64,000 nucleotides of DNA from Cololabis saira. Lineage: Eukaryota > Chordata > Actinopteri > Beloniformes > Belonidae. Positions 23,865 to 35,881 of the stretch are shown here, in pieces. Numbering within the stretch: the first letter of the stretch is position 1; the number at the start of each line of letters is the position of its first letter. The DNA lies in NCBI RefSeq assembly GCF_033807715.1, contig NC_084597.1, forward strand, positions 4,337,058 to 4,401,057, given 5' to 3'. The notes beneath the pieces are model-generated. The model had not been told where the DNA came from, did not search any database, and saw nothing but the letters and a program-made list of their open reading frames with translations. Made by a program: the position numbers and the translations under genes.

Positions 23865-24097
23865 CGGGCTGCTCGGTGCTCGGCTGGTGTGTTGCGGCTC
23901 TCTCCGGCTCTAGTGAGACTGGGCTCGGTTATGTCCGTGCACTTCTAGTGGAGTCGCTGCGGAGCAGTCGCGTCCGTCCAGGAGGCGGCAGCACAGGTGT
24001 AGAGGATGACAGGAGATTCATGTGTGGCCGCGGCGCGCGGGACGGAGCACGTGCTCCTTTACGCGCTCATCAAACGCAGCTTTGGTGGTGTCATAAT
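23865..24097 (-). promoter_or_regulatory. GC/CpG-rich 5' flank of astrotactin exon 1
   Basis: The GC-rich block of the exon continues upstream to about 24080 (CGCGGCGCGCGGGACGGAGC at 24028-24047), then stops at the transposon insertion at 24098. This is the expected position of the 5' UTR and promoter. No TATA box is evident. The promoter role is inferred from position and CpG density only. Confidence 0.5.
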
Positions 24098-24477
24098 CAG
24101 AGGTGTCAAGTAACGAAGTACAAATACTTTACCTTACTTAAGTAGAAATTTTGGTTATCTATACTTCACTGGAGTAATTATTTTTCAGACGACTTTTTAC
24201 TTTAACACTTTTTTAAATAAACCTGTATTTAATGATATTTTAATTCTATTTAAAACATGGCTTATATTTTAATGGGCTACACCTATATTGATCCCTATCT
24301 AATATGACCACTGCTGAACCTTTGTTTTATAACTATCCGATTTAGTCTTTTTAATTCCCACATTTCCTCACATGAAATATTACATTTTCCATGAATTAGT
24401 CTGTAGTGCTTTTTAAAACTGATTAAATCTGAATTACTTAACCTCAGGTGGCAACTCTTGTAAAGTTGGCGTCCAGA

Positions 24478-25215
24478 GAAGGAAGGAAGGAAAGAAGGAA
24501 GGAAGGGAGGAAAATAAGGATGGAAGAAGGAATGAAGGAAGGAAGGGAGAAAAGAAGGAAGGAAGGAAGAATGAAAAGAAGGAAAGAAAGAAGGAAGGAA
24601 GGGAGAAAAGAAGGATGGAAGGAAGAAAAGAAGGAAGGAGGGAAGAATGAAAAGAAGGGAAAGAAAGAATGAGGGAAGGGACAAAGGAAGGAAGGAAGTA
24701 AGGAAGGGAGAAAACAAGGAAAGAAGGAAGGAAGGGAGAAAAGAGGAAGGGAAGAAGGAAGGAGAGAGCAGGAGGAAAGAAGGAAGGAAGGAAGAATGAA
24801 AAGAAGGAAAGAAAGAAGGAAGGAAGGGAGAAAAGAAGGAAGGAAGGAAGGAAGGAAGGAAGGAAGGAAGGGAAGGAAGGCAAGGAAGGCAGAATGAAAA
24901 GAAGGAAGGAAGGACAGAAGAAGTGAAAAGAAGTAAGGAAGGAAGAATGAAAGGAAGGAAGAAGGAAGGAAAGAAGGAAGGAAGGGAGAAAGGAAGGAAG
25001 GAAGAATGAAAAGAAGGAAGGAAGGAAGGAAGAATGAAACAGAAGGAAAGAAAGAAGGAAGGATAGGAAGAATGAAAAGAAGGATGGAAGGAAGGAAGGA
25101 AGGAAGGAAGGAAGGAAGGAAGGAAGGAAGGAAGGAAGGAAAGGAAGGAAGGAAGGAAGGAAGGAAAGGAAGGAAGGAAGGAAGGAAGGAAGGAAGGAAG
25201 AAAAGAGGAAGGGAA
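24478..25215. repeat. (GGAA)n-rich microsatellite in the Tol2-like element
   Basis: About 740 bp of GGAA with GGGAGAAA, AAAGAAAG and GAATGAAAAG interruptions. Frames across it are artefacts. Confidence 0.97.
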
Positions 25216-25446
25216 GAATACAAACTATCCAGTTAAATTGCTCCATCCGGATAGAGTGAATATGGTTGTGGTTGTTTCAGATGTTCTTGTCCAGTTTTGT
25301 TCTTACATCCGTTCCCTCGGATTCTGCAACTAAACTTGGATGTACATTCCAATAAAGGTTAGGATAAAATGATAACATGCCTCTAGAAGTTTGACTTTTT
25401 GCACCATTACAATACTTATAGGTAACTAGTCATCATATCTGCTGCT

Positions 25447-25735
25447 CTCTCTGAAACACATGTTAATGCTCAATAGTACACATATATGCTTCTTTAATAT
25501 ATTATATATTAACACATGTTAATGCTCAATAGTACACATATATGATTCTTTAATATATTTATATTAACACATGTTAATTGCTCAATAGTACACATATATG
25601 ATTCTTTAAATATATTTATATTAACACATGTTAATGCTCAATAGTACACATATATGCTTCTTTAATATATTTATATTAACACATGTTAATGCTCAATAGT
25701 ACACATATATGCTTCTTTAATATATTTGCATTATA
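25447..25735. repeat. 58-bp tandem repeat, five units
   Basis: The unit ACACATGTTAATGCTCAATA plus GTACACATATATGCTTCTTT and AATATATTTATATTA is repeated about five times with single-base changes. Confidence 0.92.
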
Positions 25736-25988
25736 CTAAGATGCATTCATTTTCAATGGCTTTTGTCCTTAATGGCTTTTTTTCCCCCTTACATAACTTT
25801 TACTTTATACTTAAGTAGTTTTGAAACCAGTACTTTTATACTTTTACTTGAGTAAAAAACTTGAGTTGATATACTTCAACTTCTACAGGAGTATTTTTAA
25901 ACTCTAGTATCTATACTTCTACCTGAGTAATGAAGGGTGAATACTGAAGACACCTCTGGTCATAAGCAGTTGATAGCTGGATTATTGG

Positions 25989-26075
25989 GCAAGTCAAGTT
26001 TATTGTATAGCACAATTCAACACAAGGTAATTTAAAGTGCTTTACATCAACATTAAAAGCGGCAAGACACAATAA
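25989..26075 (-). repeat. Retroposon 3' tail (TTGTGTTGAATTGTGCTATA family)
   Basis: The reverse complement of AGTTTATTGTATAGCACAAT through TCAACATTAAAAGCGGCAAG matches the tails at 32265-32346 and 33055-33146. Confidence 0.75.
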
Positions 26076-26184
26076 ACAGTATATGACAAATAAACCGATA
26101 TGGAAAAGAGGTCAAATAATAAAACGCACAAGTTGTTAAAAAGTAAGGGCAGTAGATCCAGCAGGTTCATCTCATTCTTTAAAA

Positions 26185-26950
26185 TGGCAAGAATTACATT
26201 TCTATACGGTCAAAATGTACAAAGACCGGGTCAAATACAGGATTACAAAAGAAATCTGCAACAATTTGTAGGAATTAAACCAATTGGACAATTCTATGCC
26301 ACAAGGTGTTTCCAGGTCTTATTTTCCAGGTTTTATTTCACACAACTGAGGTGAATTACGTTTCTATACAGTCAAAAACGTACAAAGACCGGGTCAATGG
26401 TGTCAGGGTTTGACATATCCCCCCAGCTTTTAGTTCTGTTTTGTCCCGCCTGTGTCCCATCTGCCCTGATTGTCTGCACCTGTGTCTCGTCGTGTCTCGT
26501 TATCCCCTGTGTATATCTGGTCTTGTCATCCCCTTGTTCCCTGTCGGACCGTACTGTTTGTTCCCCATGTTTCTGCCACGTTTTGCTCCTCAAGTTTTTT
26601 TTGATCCCTTTTTAGTTTTTTGATCCTGCTCTACAGTGTTTTAGTTTTGGCTTTTTTGTTAAATACATCCTTTTTTAATTGAACTCCTGCCTCCTGCCTC
26701 CTGCTCTCCTGCGTTTGGGTCCACACCTTACCCCCAGACGTGACAAATGGCAAGAATTATGTTTCTATACAGTCAATAACGTACAAAGAGCGGGTCAAAT
26801 ACAGTATTACTAAAGTAATCTGTAACAATTCGTACAGTGAATTTAAACCATTTGACAATTCTACCCCACAATGCCTGTTTCCAGGTCTTATATCACACAA
26901 CTGACGAGAATTACGTTTATTATACGGCCAAAACGTACAAAGACCAGGGG
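26185..26950 (+). repeat. About 160-bp minisatellite, interrupted by a solo LTR
   Basis: GGCAAGAATTACATTTCTAT and ACGTACAAAGACCGGGTCAA recur near 26185, 26350/26751 and 26905 with a spacing of about 155-165 bp. Between them lie shared strings such as TTTCCAGGTCTTAT and TCACACAACTGA. The LTR at 26401-26745 lies within one unit. Confidence 0.8.
26401..26745 (+). mobile_element. Solo LTR, Ty3/gypsy-type
   Basis: A 345-bp segment starts TGTCAGGGTTTGACA and ends AGACGTGACA, with a perfect 5-bp TSD AATGG (26396-26400, 26746-26750). The TG...CA ends, 5-bp TSD and pyrimidine-rich body fit a solo LTR left by recombination between two LTRs. No internal region is present. Confidence 0.88.
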
Positions 26951-27690
26951 CCTCATGTACAAAACGTGCGTATGCCACTTTCTACGCTCACGGTCAGCTG
27001 GTTTAAGTACCAAGAGGATCTTCTGGATCTCTGCCTGAACTGGACCAGCTGCTCCGGTTCAGACCATGAGCTCAGCTGAGCTGCTTCAAGAATGGAGCCT
27101 ACAGGTCGACATCTCTGTCACCATGACGACCGTATGGGACGACTACTGGAGATTAAAGCCAGATCCTAAAACATCCCATAACTGTGTCGTGGACAGGAAA
27201 AACATTAAAATACATTTTGCAGCGAAAAACCGTTTCCGTTAAGTTGTCTTTTAAATAAAACATAAGATGTAACGGAAAGGTTGGTTGTACGAACTGATGT
27301 GACTCAGAAATGAATGAATGAAGTTTTAATTGACATGTTTAGGCGACTTTCAGAGTCTGATATTAGTCAGCTGCAGGTGCTGCAGGATCCAGAAAGAATT
27401 TCTCCAGTGATGGACCGGGACCTAGACCGGTTTCTCCTCCTGCGGATTGCAACACTCCGAGTTACAGGCAACTTTGCTCTTTATTTCTCACGTTTGCACT
27501 CGATAATCCCGTCGGCACAAGTTCTCTTTCTGCAGCGGAGGAATCTGATCGTGATGCTTCATGTTTTAAATATAAAATTCATGTTGTTCACATCGTCTTA
27601 TACTTATGAGAGAGGTGATCGCGGGACATCCACAATGTGTAAGACTCAATAAACACGTACATTGGTCTCAATCCGTCAGTATATAATAGG
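26951..27690. other. Unassigned, partly transposon-derived sequence
   Basis: GGGGCCTCATGTACAAAACG at 26947-26966 resembles the GGGGCCTCATTTATAAA terminus seen at 51813. The open frame at 27314-27652 (SESDISQLQVLQDPERI near its start) has plausible codon use but I do not recognise it. No second end was found. Confidence 0.35.
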
Positions 27691-27790
27691 TAAAACGAGG
27701 TGAAAAAACGATAATATTCCCGTTGATGACGTTTTTGTGTAAGCTGATTTATGATTCTGCGTTAAATCAACACACAACATACGTGTGCGT
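27691..27790. mobile_element. Fragment of composite hAT MITE (inverted)
   Basis: TTCCCGTTGATGACGTTTTT, then GCTGATTTATGATTCTGCGT and TAAATCAACACACAACATAC match the inner part of the inverted copy at 47460-47535. The terminus is missing and it runs directly into a GGAA/AAAG array. Confidence 0.75.
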
Positions 27791-28018
27791 GAAAGAAGGA
27801 AGGAAGGAAGGAAGGAAGAAGAAGAAAGAAAGAAGAACAAAAAGGAAAGAAAGAAAGAAGGAAGTAGAAAAAGGAAGAAAGAAATAAGAAAGAAGGAAAA
27901 AAAGGAAAGAAGGAAGCCTGAAGAAAGAAAGAAGAAAGATAAGAAAGAAAGGAAAGAATCGAAAAGAAAAGAAAGATAGAAAGAAAGAAAGAAGAAGAAA
28001 AAGGAAAGAAAGAAAGAA
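27791..28018. repeat. Mixed GGAA/AAAG/GAAGAAGA microsatellite
   Basis: Purine-only imperfect array continuing from the composite MITE fragment. Confidence 0.92.
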
Positions 28019-28256
28019 TAGAATAGAATAGAATAGAATATCCTTTATTTTCTCCCTCAGTGGGGAAACTTATTTGTTGCAGCACACATATACACACCTA
28101 TAGGGGAGGGTATAAACAGGATATGAACAGTATATACAGATAAACAGTGCAGAAAAAAAGCAGGTGGAGTGTGAGGTAGATTGGCAGATATTGCACATCT
28201 TAAGTTAAGTTATTGCACATATTATTGTCTGTTGGCTACTGAGAGCAGGCGTGATT
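28016..28256 (-). mobile_element. LINE 3' end (L2-like), truncated
   Basis: After an AGAAT tail (GAATAGAATAGAATAGAATA), ATCCTTTATTTTCTCCCTCA through GAGAGCAGGCGTGATTA matches the 3' end of the longer LINE at 58977-59310. The coding part is absent. Confidence 0.85.
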
Positions 28257-28792
<536 letters not shown>

Positions 28793-28794
28793 TT

Positions 28795-31727
28795 TATTTT
28801 AAACACAGCGTTTATTTGCCAGTCATTGCTCTGTACAAAAGGACATATTACGTCACATCAGCAAAGTAGTAACACCGCACTGAAACCACCAGAAAAAACA
28901 TGGGACTGTGCATTAATGCCGTAGCAAAACTGACATCCATCCTAACAGAAATCCACATGACTGTACCTCCTGGAACGTCTCCAGGTCGTGGGTCGCCTTG
29001 TAAAAGCTAAATTCCAGGACCAGCCTGGACTTCACCATCGTTCTAAAAACAGAAACAACGCCAACATGGACATCCTTCTCCACCTTCTTCTGCGGCTCAC
29101 GTATACGGCCGTCTTGGCCTGGCCCAGCACAAAGTTCAGGAGCTGACACTTGTGTCTGTGACGCCGCGTGTATTTAAAACCACAGATAAAAACGTGCTGC
29201 AGGAAAATCTCTCCGCAGCCGTTAAAAACATCCTCCAAAAGTAAAAACAGAGCAGTGAGACGGGAACACTTGAGAAAACAGTGAAATACAGTTTCTCTGT
29301 GGTTACAAAAAAGACATTTGTCCTGCACGTCATCATTCAACACGGAGACAAAGGAGTTCACAGCTATGCTGCCGTGCAGAATCCTCCACTGTAGGTCTGC
29401 ATGTTTCTTGGTCAGGGGAGGTTTATACAAAGACCTCCATGCAGGTTTAAAACAAGAGTCCAAGTTCAGGTGAGCCCTCCACGGAGTGTCACTGCACCCA
29501 CTCAGGTTCTCCTTATTCAGGGTCTTTACCATCAGCTGGTAGAGAGTCTTCCCTGAGGCGTCCCCCAAGGAAACGCCTTCAGGGCCGTCAGGTCCCAGTA
29601 ACGGACCGCAGCAGTTTTTAAAATCAGGAAACCAGTCCGATGGCCGGGTACGGGTCTGAGGAGTCGGGCAGCAGTGCACCGGACCAGAAGTCTGCCAGGA
29701 GAGAGGTCTCACGCCGGCTCAGTCGGCGTGACCAGTGTTGCAGGAGTCGGCCGATCACCCGCGTGGACCTCACCCCCATCAGACCCGCCAGTCTGACGGG
29801 ATCGTCCAGCCGAGGTCCAGCCAGCTCCACCACCCGTCCCAGAGTGGACACTCCAGCGCTGTGGAGACGATCGAAGATGCTGTGTCCCCCCCAGCTGGGA
29901 CAATCCAGACGGCCCCCGATCAGCACGGGTTCCTGCAGGAGCCAGTGCAGCGAGTCGGCCTCTCCCTTCCTCTGCTTCCTCAGCAAGCTCCACACAGAGA
30001 AGACTGTTGTAAAACGCCGGCAGCGACGACGTACTCGTCTTCCTCAGGTCGATGGAGAACAGAGAGAGACCCAGTCCCAGTCCACCAAACCGCCGCAGGA
30101 TACAGCAGGACAGAGGTCTCCACAGCAGGTCCGAGGGCCCGGTCAGCAGTCTCTGGACAAACTGAAGGCGGAAGGCAGCGCCCCTGCTGGCCAGATGGAC
30201 CAGGCCTTGTCCACCCCTCCTCCTTCGGCAGGAACAGGACACACTGTGGCACCCAGTGCAGCCGGTCCCAGAAGAAGTCCACCAGCACCCTCTGGACCTG
30301 TGATAACAGAGAAACTGGGGGGTCCACACAGGCCAACCGGTGCCAGAGAGCAGAAGCCACCAGGTTGTTGACGACTAGAGCCCGGCCTCGGTAGGACATC
30401 CTAGGTGACAGCCACTTCCACCTCATCAACCGACCTTTCACCTTCTCCAGCACGTCGTCCCAGTTTCTCTGCTCAAAGGACCGGCTGCCCAGAAACACAC
30501 CCAGGTATTTTAGCCCACCAGTCTTCCAGACCAATCCTCCCGGTAACCTGAGCTGACTCCCCAACCTCTCCCCCACCACGACCGCCTCGCTCTTCCCCCA
30601 GTTCACCCTGGCAGAGGAAATGCCCCCAAACCGGGTCACAGTGTTCACCAACGTGTCAATGTCTTGTTGGGTGCTGATCAGCACAATGACGTCGTCGGCG
30701 TACGCTGACAGCTTGAAGGGAATGTCACACTGAGGAAAACGCACGCCACTCAGGTCCCTCCTCAGCCTGTGGAGCATTGGTTCTATGGCCAGAGAGTACA
30801 GCATGCCCGATAAAGGGCAGCCCTGTCTGACCCCCCTCTGGACACTAAAAGGAGCGCTCAGGCCACCATTAATTTTCAGAACGCTCGCAATATCACTGTA
30901 CATAACCTTGATCTTGGCTATGAACCCAGAGTTGAACCCAAAAGCAGCTAAGGTTTCCCAAAGATACTAGTGGTGAACCCGGTCAAAAGCCTTTTCCTGG
31001 TCTATTGAAATCAGACCAGTGTCAACGCCCAATGAGCTTGAGACCTCCAAAATATCTCGAATCAAAGTGACATTGTCACTTATCAACCTGCCAGGTACAC
31101 AGTACGTCTGGCCCGTGTGGATGATGGAAGCCATCACCCCCCTGAGTCTCGTGGCCAGGACCTTGGACAAGATCTTATAGTCAGTGCAAAGTAAGGACAC
31201 TGGTCTCCAGTTTTTCAGGTCCTGTAGGTCTCCCTTCTTGGGCAGCAGCGTGATGACGGCCCTCCTGCAGCTCAGAGGCAGCCGTCCCCTCTGCAGACTG
31301 TCTGTAATGACCTCCAGAAGATCTCCTCCCAGCACAGACCAGAAGGACTTGTAAAAGTCCACGGGGAGACCGTCCATGCCAGGAGCCCTCCCACTCTGCA
31401 GGCTCATCAGGGCAGCAAACAGTTCAGGTTGGGATACTGGAGCCTCAAGCTTGGCGTTATCTCCAGCATCCACCTGAGGGAGACCAGCAAAGAAGCTCCC
31501 GCACTCCTCCGGGATCTCCGGCAGCTCGCTCCTGAACAGTTCTCTGTAGTAATCGGCTGCGAACGCCCTGATCTCGGAGGCATCTGAGATAAGCCGCTGC
31601 TGGATCTCACCGAGTGCATGATCTTTCTTTGCCTGTTCTTCTTCTCCAGCCCAAAAAAGAACTGGGAAGGTGCGTCCATCTGGGAGACGTGGAGGAAGCG
31701 TGACCGGACCAGAGCTCCCTGCGCTGC
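28795..31727 (-). mobile_element. Decayed LINE, L1/Tx1-like, 5'-truncated
   Basis: Minus-strand reverse-transcriptase frames give NWRPVSLLCTDYKILSKVLA, motif A SIDQEKAFDRVHH, motif B GVRQGCPLSGMLYSLAIEP, motif C AYADDVIVLI, and a C-terminal zf-RVT-like module (DLQWRILHGSIAVNSF, then CLFC...HCFLKC). The order fits Tx1-type LINEs. Lesions: one in-frame TAG at 30967-30969 just after motif A, and at least three frameshifts (about 30250, 29990 and 29710). The endonuclease half is missing. The 5' breakpoint joins a different repeat at about 31728. The 3' limit near 28795 is approximate. Confidence 0.85.
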
Positions 31728-32258
31728 GCCATTTTGAATTAATTGTGTAATTTTGGCGCAATTTATTCCATTCCTACGGCAATTAATACGGCCCGAACCG
31801 TAACGTGCACCCAGGTGTGTTATAAATCAAAATGTGCGTCTCCATCCTGCGACGGTGCATATTACTTTTCTCAGTCAAAAATGTTACCGTGGCAACGATA
31901 GACGCCAAAAAGCGCACCCACCCTTCTTCTGATTGGTCCATATTTGATAGTTTCTACTTTCTCCTATAACTTTTGAATGGTTTGACATAAAGACTTGTGG
32001 GTGGTGTCATCGGACTCGGTTTTGGGTCCTTGAACAAAATTGGTGCAAATTAGCCCCTCCCCTTCTTCTGATTGGCCGATATTTTATAGTCCCTATTTTC
32101 TGCCATAACTTTTGAATGGTTTGATATAGAGAGTCGTGGCTGGTTTCATCCTCTTAATGTCCAGGCCTGAAGAATCTACATACAAGTCATACAAGCTTCC
32201 ACTGCAGCCTGAACGTGCACAAGGGTGGAGGAACGTTCATCGCTGCTTGCAGCTTTAA
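31728..32258 (+). repeat. Interspersed repeat R (GCTTGCAGCTTTAAT family), copy 1, 5'-truncated
   Basis: GCCATTTTGAATTAATTGTG onward matches 34496-34956, including TTAATACGGCCCGAACCGTA, CTTCTGATTGGTC and TTTTGAATGGTTTGACATAA, and ends TCGCTGCTTGCAGCTTTAAT. The class is not established. Other copies: 34155-34956, 45911-46742 and 61028-62024. Confidence 0.85.
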
Positions 32259-32264
32259 TTTTGT

Positions 32265-32346
32265 CCTGCCGCTTTTAATGTTGATGTAAACCACTTTGAA
32301 TTACCTTGTGTTGAATTGTGCTGTACAAATAAACTTGCCTTGCCTT
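32265..32346 (+). repeat. Retroposon 3' tail
   Basis: CCGCTTTTAATGTTGATGTA through TTGTGTTGAATTGTGCTGTA and ATAAACTTGCCTTGCC. Same family as 25989 and 33055. Confidence 0.8.
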
Positions 32347-32997
32347 TGCAGTTTTCCAGATTTTTTCAACAAAGACCTTCAGATTGACTGTTTCCCTGGG
32401 AGCCATTTTCGACACGCACAGGCTGTTATGGAGAAATCGGTTCCACTCTCAGGTGTTTTTGCAGAGAAGGTGCTCTTATCATTTGGAATCAATGGTAGGG
32501 AAAATAAGTCAAGGGAGACTACGGTCAAAAATGTTCAAGGAGCCATTAGGTCCACAAAGAAGAGGTTTCCTTATGCATAAATCTATGTTCCCCTGGTGAA
32601 TTTTTCCTCCAATCTTCCTGATGATGAAAAGGAGATTTACAGATACTCAATGAACACATTGAAAGGAAAATGCCTTTCATACCTCTTCTCCCAGAAGGGA
32701 AGTTTAATACTGAACCAGATGACATTCACTGGGACACGTGAGACAGGGGAAGCCATGTTTCAGCATTGGGATGATAGCGTTAAACTGCTGAGCCCCCTGT
32801 GTCTGGGACAGGAGGGGGACAAAGGACCACAGTCCTTGTTCAACAAAGGAGGTTGTGGTCTTGGCTTAAAAACAAATCTTTCTGGACCGCAATATTCTCT
32901 TGTTGAGCAATGGCTTGTCTTTTATTCCTACTCTGGACATAGGCAGGGACCAAAACAATTGCAGTTGGATATACAAAATTACCATCATAAAAATTAA
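32347..32997 (+). pseudogene. Unidentified coding-like block
   Basis: One frame is open across 32296-32997 except for a single TAA at 32578-32580. Read through, it gives about 217 residues of ordinary mixed composition in this block, for example FPGSHFRHAQAVMEKSVPLS before the stop and YSMNTLKGKCLSYLFSQKGS after it. I do not recognise the family. It is flanked by two copies of the same retroposon tail (32265-32346, 33055-33146), so it may be a retroposed or transduced exon-like segment, or an uncharacterised mobile-element protein. Confidence 0.45.
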
Positions 32998-33054
32998 ATT
33001 GTCAGCTTATTACAAAAATTCGGTTCAGCACCAACCTTTACCATTTGTGGGACC

Positions 33055-33146
33055 GTCTAACATGTTTTACATGTCAATGTAAAGCACTTTGAATTACCTT
33101 GTGTTGAATTGTGCTATATAAATAAATTTGCCTTGCCTTGCCTTGA
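33055..33146 (+). repeat. Retroposon 3' tail with (CCTTG)n
   Basis: TGTAAAGCACTTTGAATTAC through GTGCTATATAAATAAATTTG, then CCTTGCCTTGCCTTG. Confidence 0.8.
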
Positions 33147-34154
33147 ATGAGTGTACGTTTGTGTTTACATGAAAGTACAATCTGCATTGAGGGTTCCCGC
33201 TTCGGAATCCCGGTCTGTTGATGGACGCTGCTTCAGCATCGCCGCTGCTCATTTGCATAAAGTTCAGATTTTTTCAAATTGACGCGCTGCTCTTGTTGCC
33301 TCTCGACGCGCGTTTTCATAGAAACTGAATTGCAGCCGGCTGCCTATGACGCCCGTGACGCTTTCAGTGTGAACGCAGGGTTACACATAAACAGCAGTGG
33401 CTTTAAGATTGAAGTGGATGTAATTGCAGAGGCATTTATGATACCTAAGAACCTAAAAAACAGAAGAAACATGGAAGAGAAAACAAGAAAGGGACCAATC
33501 AAGAGGCTGAACAAGAGTAAATCTCATTAAGTATCATAATGGTGGCAAAGCTAAATTTTGCACAAATTTCTATGTAGTGCTTTAATGTTAGAAAAACAAT
33601 TGCAGTGCTGAATATATCAGTTTATGTAACTGCCTGTCCTATGTCATATGAGAGAAAAAAAAAGAAGAAAAATGTAGATCCCCAAAGATTATATGGTTGG
33701 TTTATTTAGCTATTAGCAAGATTACTTTAAAAGTTACACAAAGAATTGTATCAATATTTTAGCAAGTTTGGCGTAGGCCCATCTTAGAAGCAATTCATCT
33801 GTGACATGTGCATGATTATTTCATTTAGCTTTGTCAGAGGTACACAATTCTGCTTTTGTTATATTCAGTATTTATTTTTGGTCTTATCCGCTTAATGCCT
33901 TTTGTAATTTTCTGGATTGCACTATCTTCATAATACATCTGGCTACGCTTTCCAGTTATTATTGCATTTGGTCCTGAAGAGCAAGAGAGAAACTCTGCTC
34001 CTTTGTTGTATTTTTGTGAAACCTCAGAAATTAAAATGCAACATCATGTGCACTTTCTCTCTGATCAGATATTTGGTGTATTTTTTACCCATTTTCCACA
34101 ATATTACTTAAGTTGTTTTTTTCTTATTATCATTATTCAGACCTCACTCCTTTT
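33147..34154. other. Unassigned sequence
   Basis: The open frame 33279-33530 does not resemble a family I know. Otherwise AT-rich and featureless. Confidence 0.35.
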
Positions 34155-34956
34155 TTAGGGCCCAAGCACTTACAGTGCGAAGGCCTATTGTATCTGTAGG
34201 AATTTTTCTTTATCCTTTCTTTTTTCTTCTGACGAAATGAGGGCCTTTTTTCCCCCTAAACGTGCCCAAAAGTCACCAAATTTTGCACCAAGCCAGGCCT
34301 GGCGAAAAATTTAATATTTAATGGTTTGCATTAATGGGCGTGGCCTAATGGCTCAACAGCGCCCCCTAGAAAACTTTGTGCCTCAAGCCCCACAATACGG
34401 TTTGACGTACATGCACGAAGATCGGTACACACCTGTATCATGTCACAACTTAAAGAAAAGTCTCTTGGCGCCATGGCCCAAACCCAACAGGAAGTCAGCC
34501 ATTTTGAATTAATTGTGCAATTTTGGCACAATTTATGCCATTCCTTCGGCAGTTAATACGGCCCAAACCGTAACGTTGCACCCAGGTGTGTTATACATCA
34601 AAATGTGTGTCTCGATCCTGCGACGACGCGCATTACTTTTCTCAGTCAAAAGCGTTACCGACGATAGACGCCAAAAAAGCGCACACCCTTCATCTGATTG
34701 GTCCATATTTGATAGTTCCTATTTTCTGCCATAACTTTTGAATGGTTTAACATAAAGACTCGTGGGTGGTGTCATCGGACTCAGTTTTGAGTCCTTGAAC
34801 ATAATTGGTGCAAATTAGCCCCGCCCATTCTTCTGATTGGTCGATATCTGATAGTTTTCTGCAATATTTTTTGAATGGTTTGACATAAAGAGTCCTTGAT
34901 CTTTATGGGTGAAAATTGCACGCGCGAGGGCCCCTTCATCGCTGCTTGCAGCTTTA
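34155..34956 (+). repeat. Interspersed repeat R, copy 2, apparently full length
   Basis: Runs from TTAGGGCCCAAGCACTTACA to CATCGCTGCTTGCAGCTTTA. The ends match, in reverse, those of 61028-62024, so they are probably the true termini. I see no coding capacity, no clear inverted termini and no certain TSD. Confidence 0.8.
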
Positions 34957-35384
34957 ATTTTGTCTTATTTTAGTTTTTCCCCCCATTAGTGAACAACAAT
35001 TATATCCATCCCTGTGTAGCTTTGCAGTGCAACAACACACTCTTCCACTTATGAGTAATCGGGTACATGGTGGTTGACAAACAGGCACATTTTAGTCATT
35101 TATGTTTTCTCAGAAAGCTGCACAGTACTACAGTTCCTGAAACCTGTTTGAGCTGCTCGGGTAGAGTGCAGATTTCCTGGAAAAAAACCCAACCCTATGT
35201 GCTGTTGATACTGAAACTCCAATAATGGTTGTCACAGCGTGTTTGGTTTCTGGCTGAGCAAAGCTGAGCTACAGCCACAGGGAGTATAAATGGATGCATA
35301 TCACAGATCTTTTGAAAGGAAAGAGGGTTTTTTATAAGCCCACAAGACGTGGACGGAGATTTACACAGCCTGATTTCTGTGGGA
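34957..35384. other. Unassigned sequence
   Basis: No recognisable feature. Confidence 0.4.
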
Positions 35385-35392
35385 CTGACTAG

Positions 35393-35581
35393 TAGGGATG
35401 GGGCGGTATGGACTAAAAAATGTATCACGATAATTTCTGGCATTTATCCCGATAACGATAAAAATGACGATAAAAAAAATACCAATTCAACTCCACCTTT
35501 GTAACTATAAATCTATCTCACTCTTAGATCCACCATGTTTGTTACACAAAAACCTCATCAACGGGAATTTATCTCTCTTTT

Positions 35582-35668
<87 letters not shown>

Positions 35669-35669
35669 T

Positions 35670-35706
<37 letters not shown>

Positions 35707-35881
35707 TTTCTTTCTTCCTTCCTTCCTTCCTTCCTTCCTTCCTTCCTTCCTTCCCTTCCTCTTTTCTCCCTTCCTTCCCCTTCCTTCCTTCCTTCCTTCC
35801 TTCCTTCCTTCCTTCCTTCCTTCCTTCCTTCCTTCCTTCCTTCCTTCCTTCCTTCCTTCCTTCCTTCCTTCCTTCCTTCCT
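35393..35881. mobile_element. Composite hAT MITE, copy 4, right end missing
   Basis: The left end TAGGGATGGGGCGGTATG and interior match the other copies, followed by (CTTT)n (35575-35715) and (CCTT)n (35716-35880). The element stops inside the array, directly before the INPPL1 copy. The preceding 8 bases are CTGACTAG, with no partner on the right. Confidence 0.85.

Larger units (their letters stand above)
24098..25958. mobile_element. Tol2-like non-autonomous hAT element
   Basis: Termini CAGAGGTGTCAAGTAACG and GAAGACACCTCTG resemble the CAGAGGTGTAAAGTA-type ends of Tol2-related hAT transposons. The sub-termini contain ACTTAAGTAG / TACTTGAGTAA motifs, also as in Tol2. The TSD is GTCATAAT (24090-24097) / GTCATAAG (25959-25966). 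The 1861-bp interior has no transposase; it consists of AT-rich DNA, a GGAA array (24478-25215) and a five-unit tandem repeat (25447-25735). It sits 234 bp upstream of the astrotactin start codon. Confidence 0.9.

Noticed and set aside
23438..24145. Plus-strand open frames across the GC-rich block
   Set aside because: Antisense shadows of the astrotactin exon; no conserved residues in those frames, whereas the minus strand carries astrotactin motifs and a splice donor.
27314..27652. Plus-strand frame considered as a Harbinger transposase piece
   Set aside because: Some words resemble transposase-associated helices, but there is no catalytic motif or matching terminus, so it was not called.
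29640..30394. Long plus-strand frames opposite the Tx1-like LINE
   Set aside because: Antisense shadows of the LINE reverse-transcriptase frames; proline/serine/glutamine-rich with no domain.
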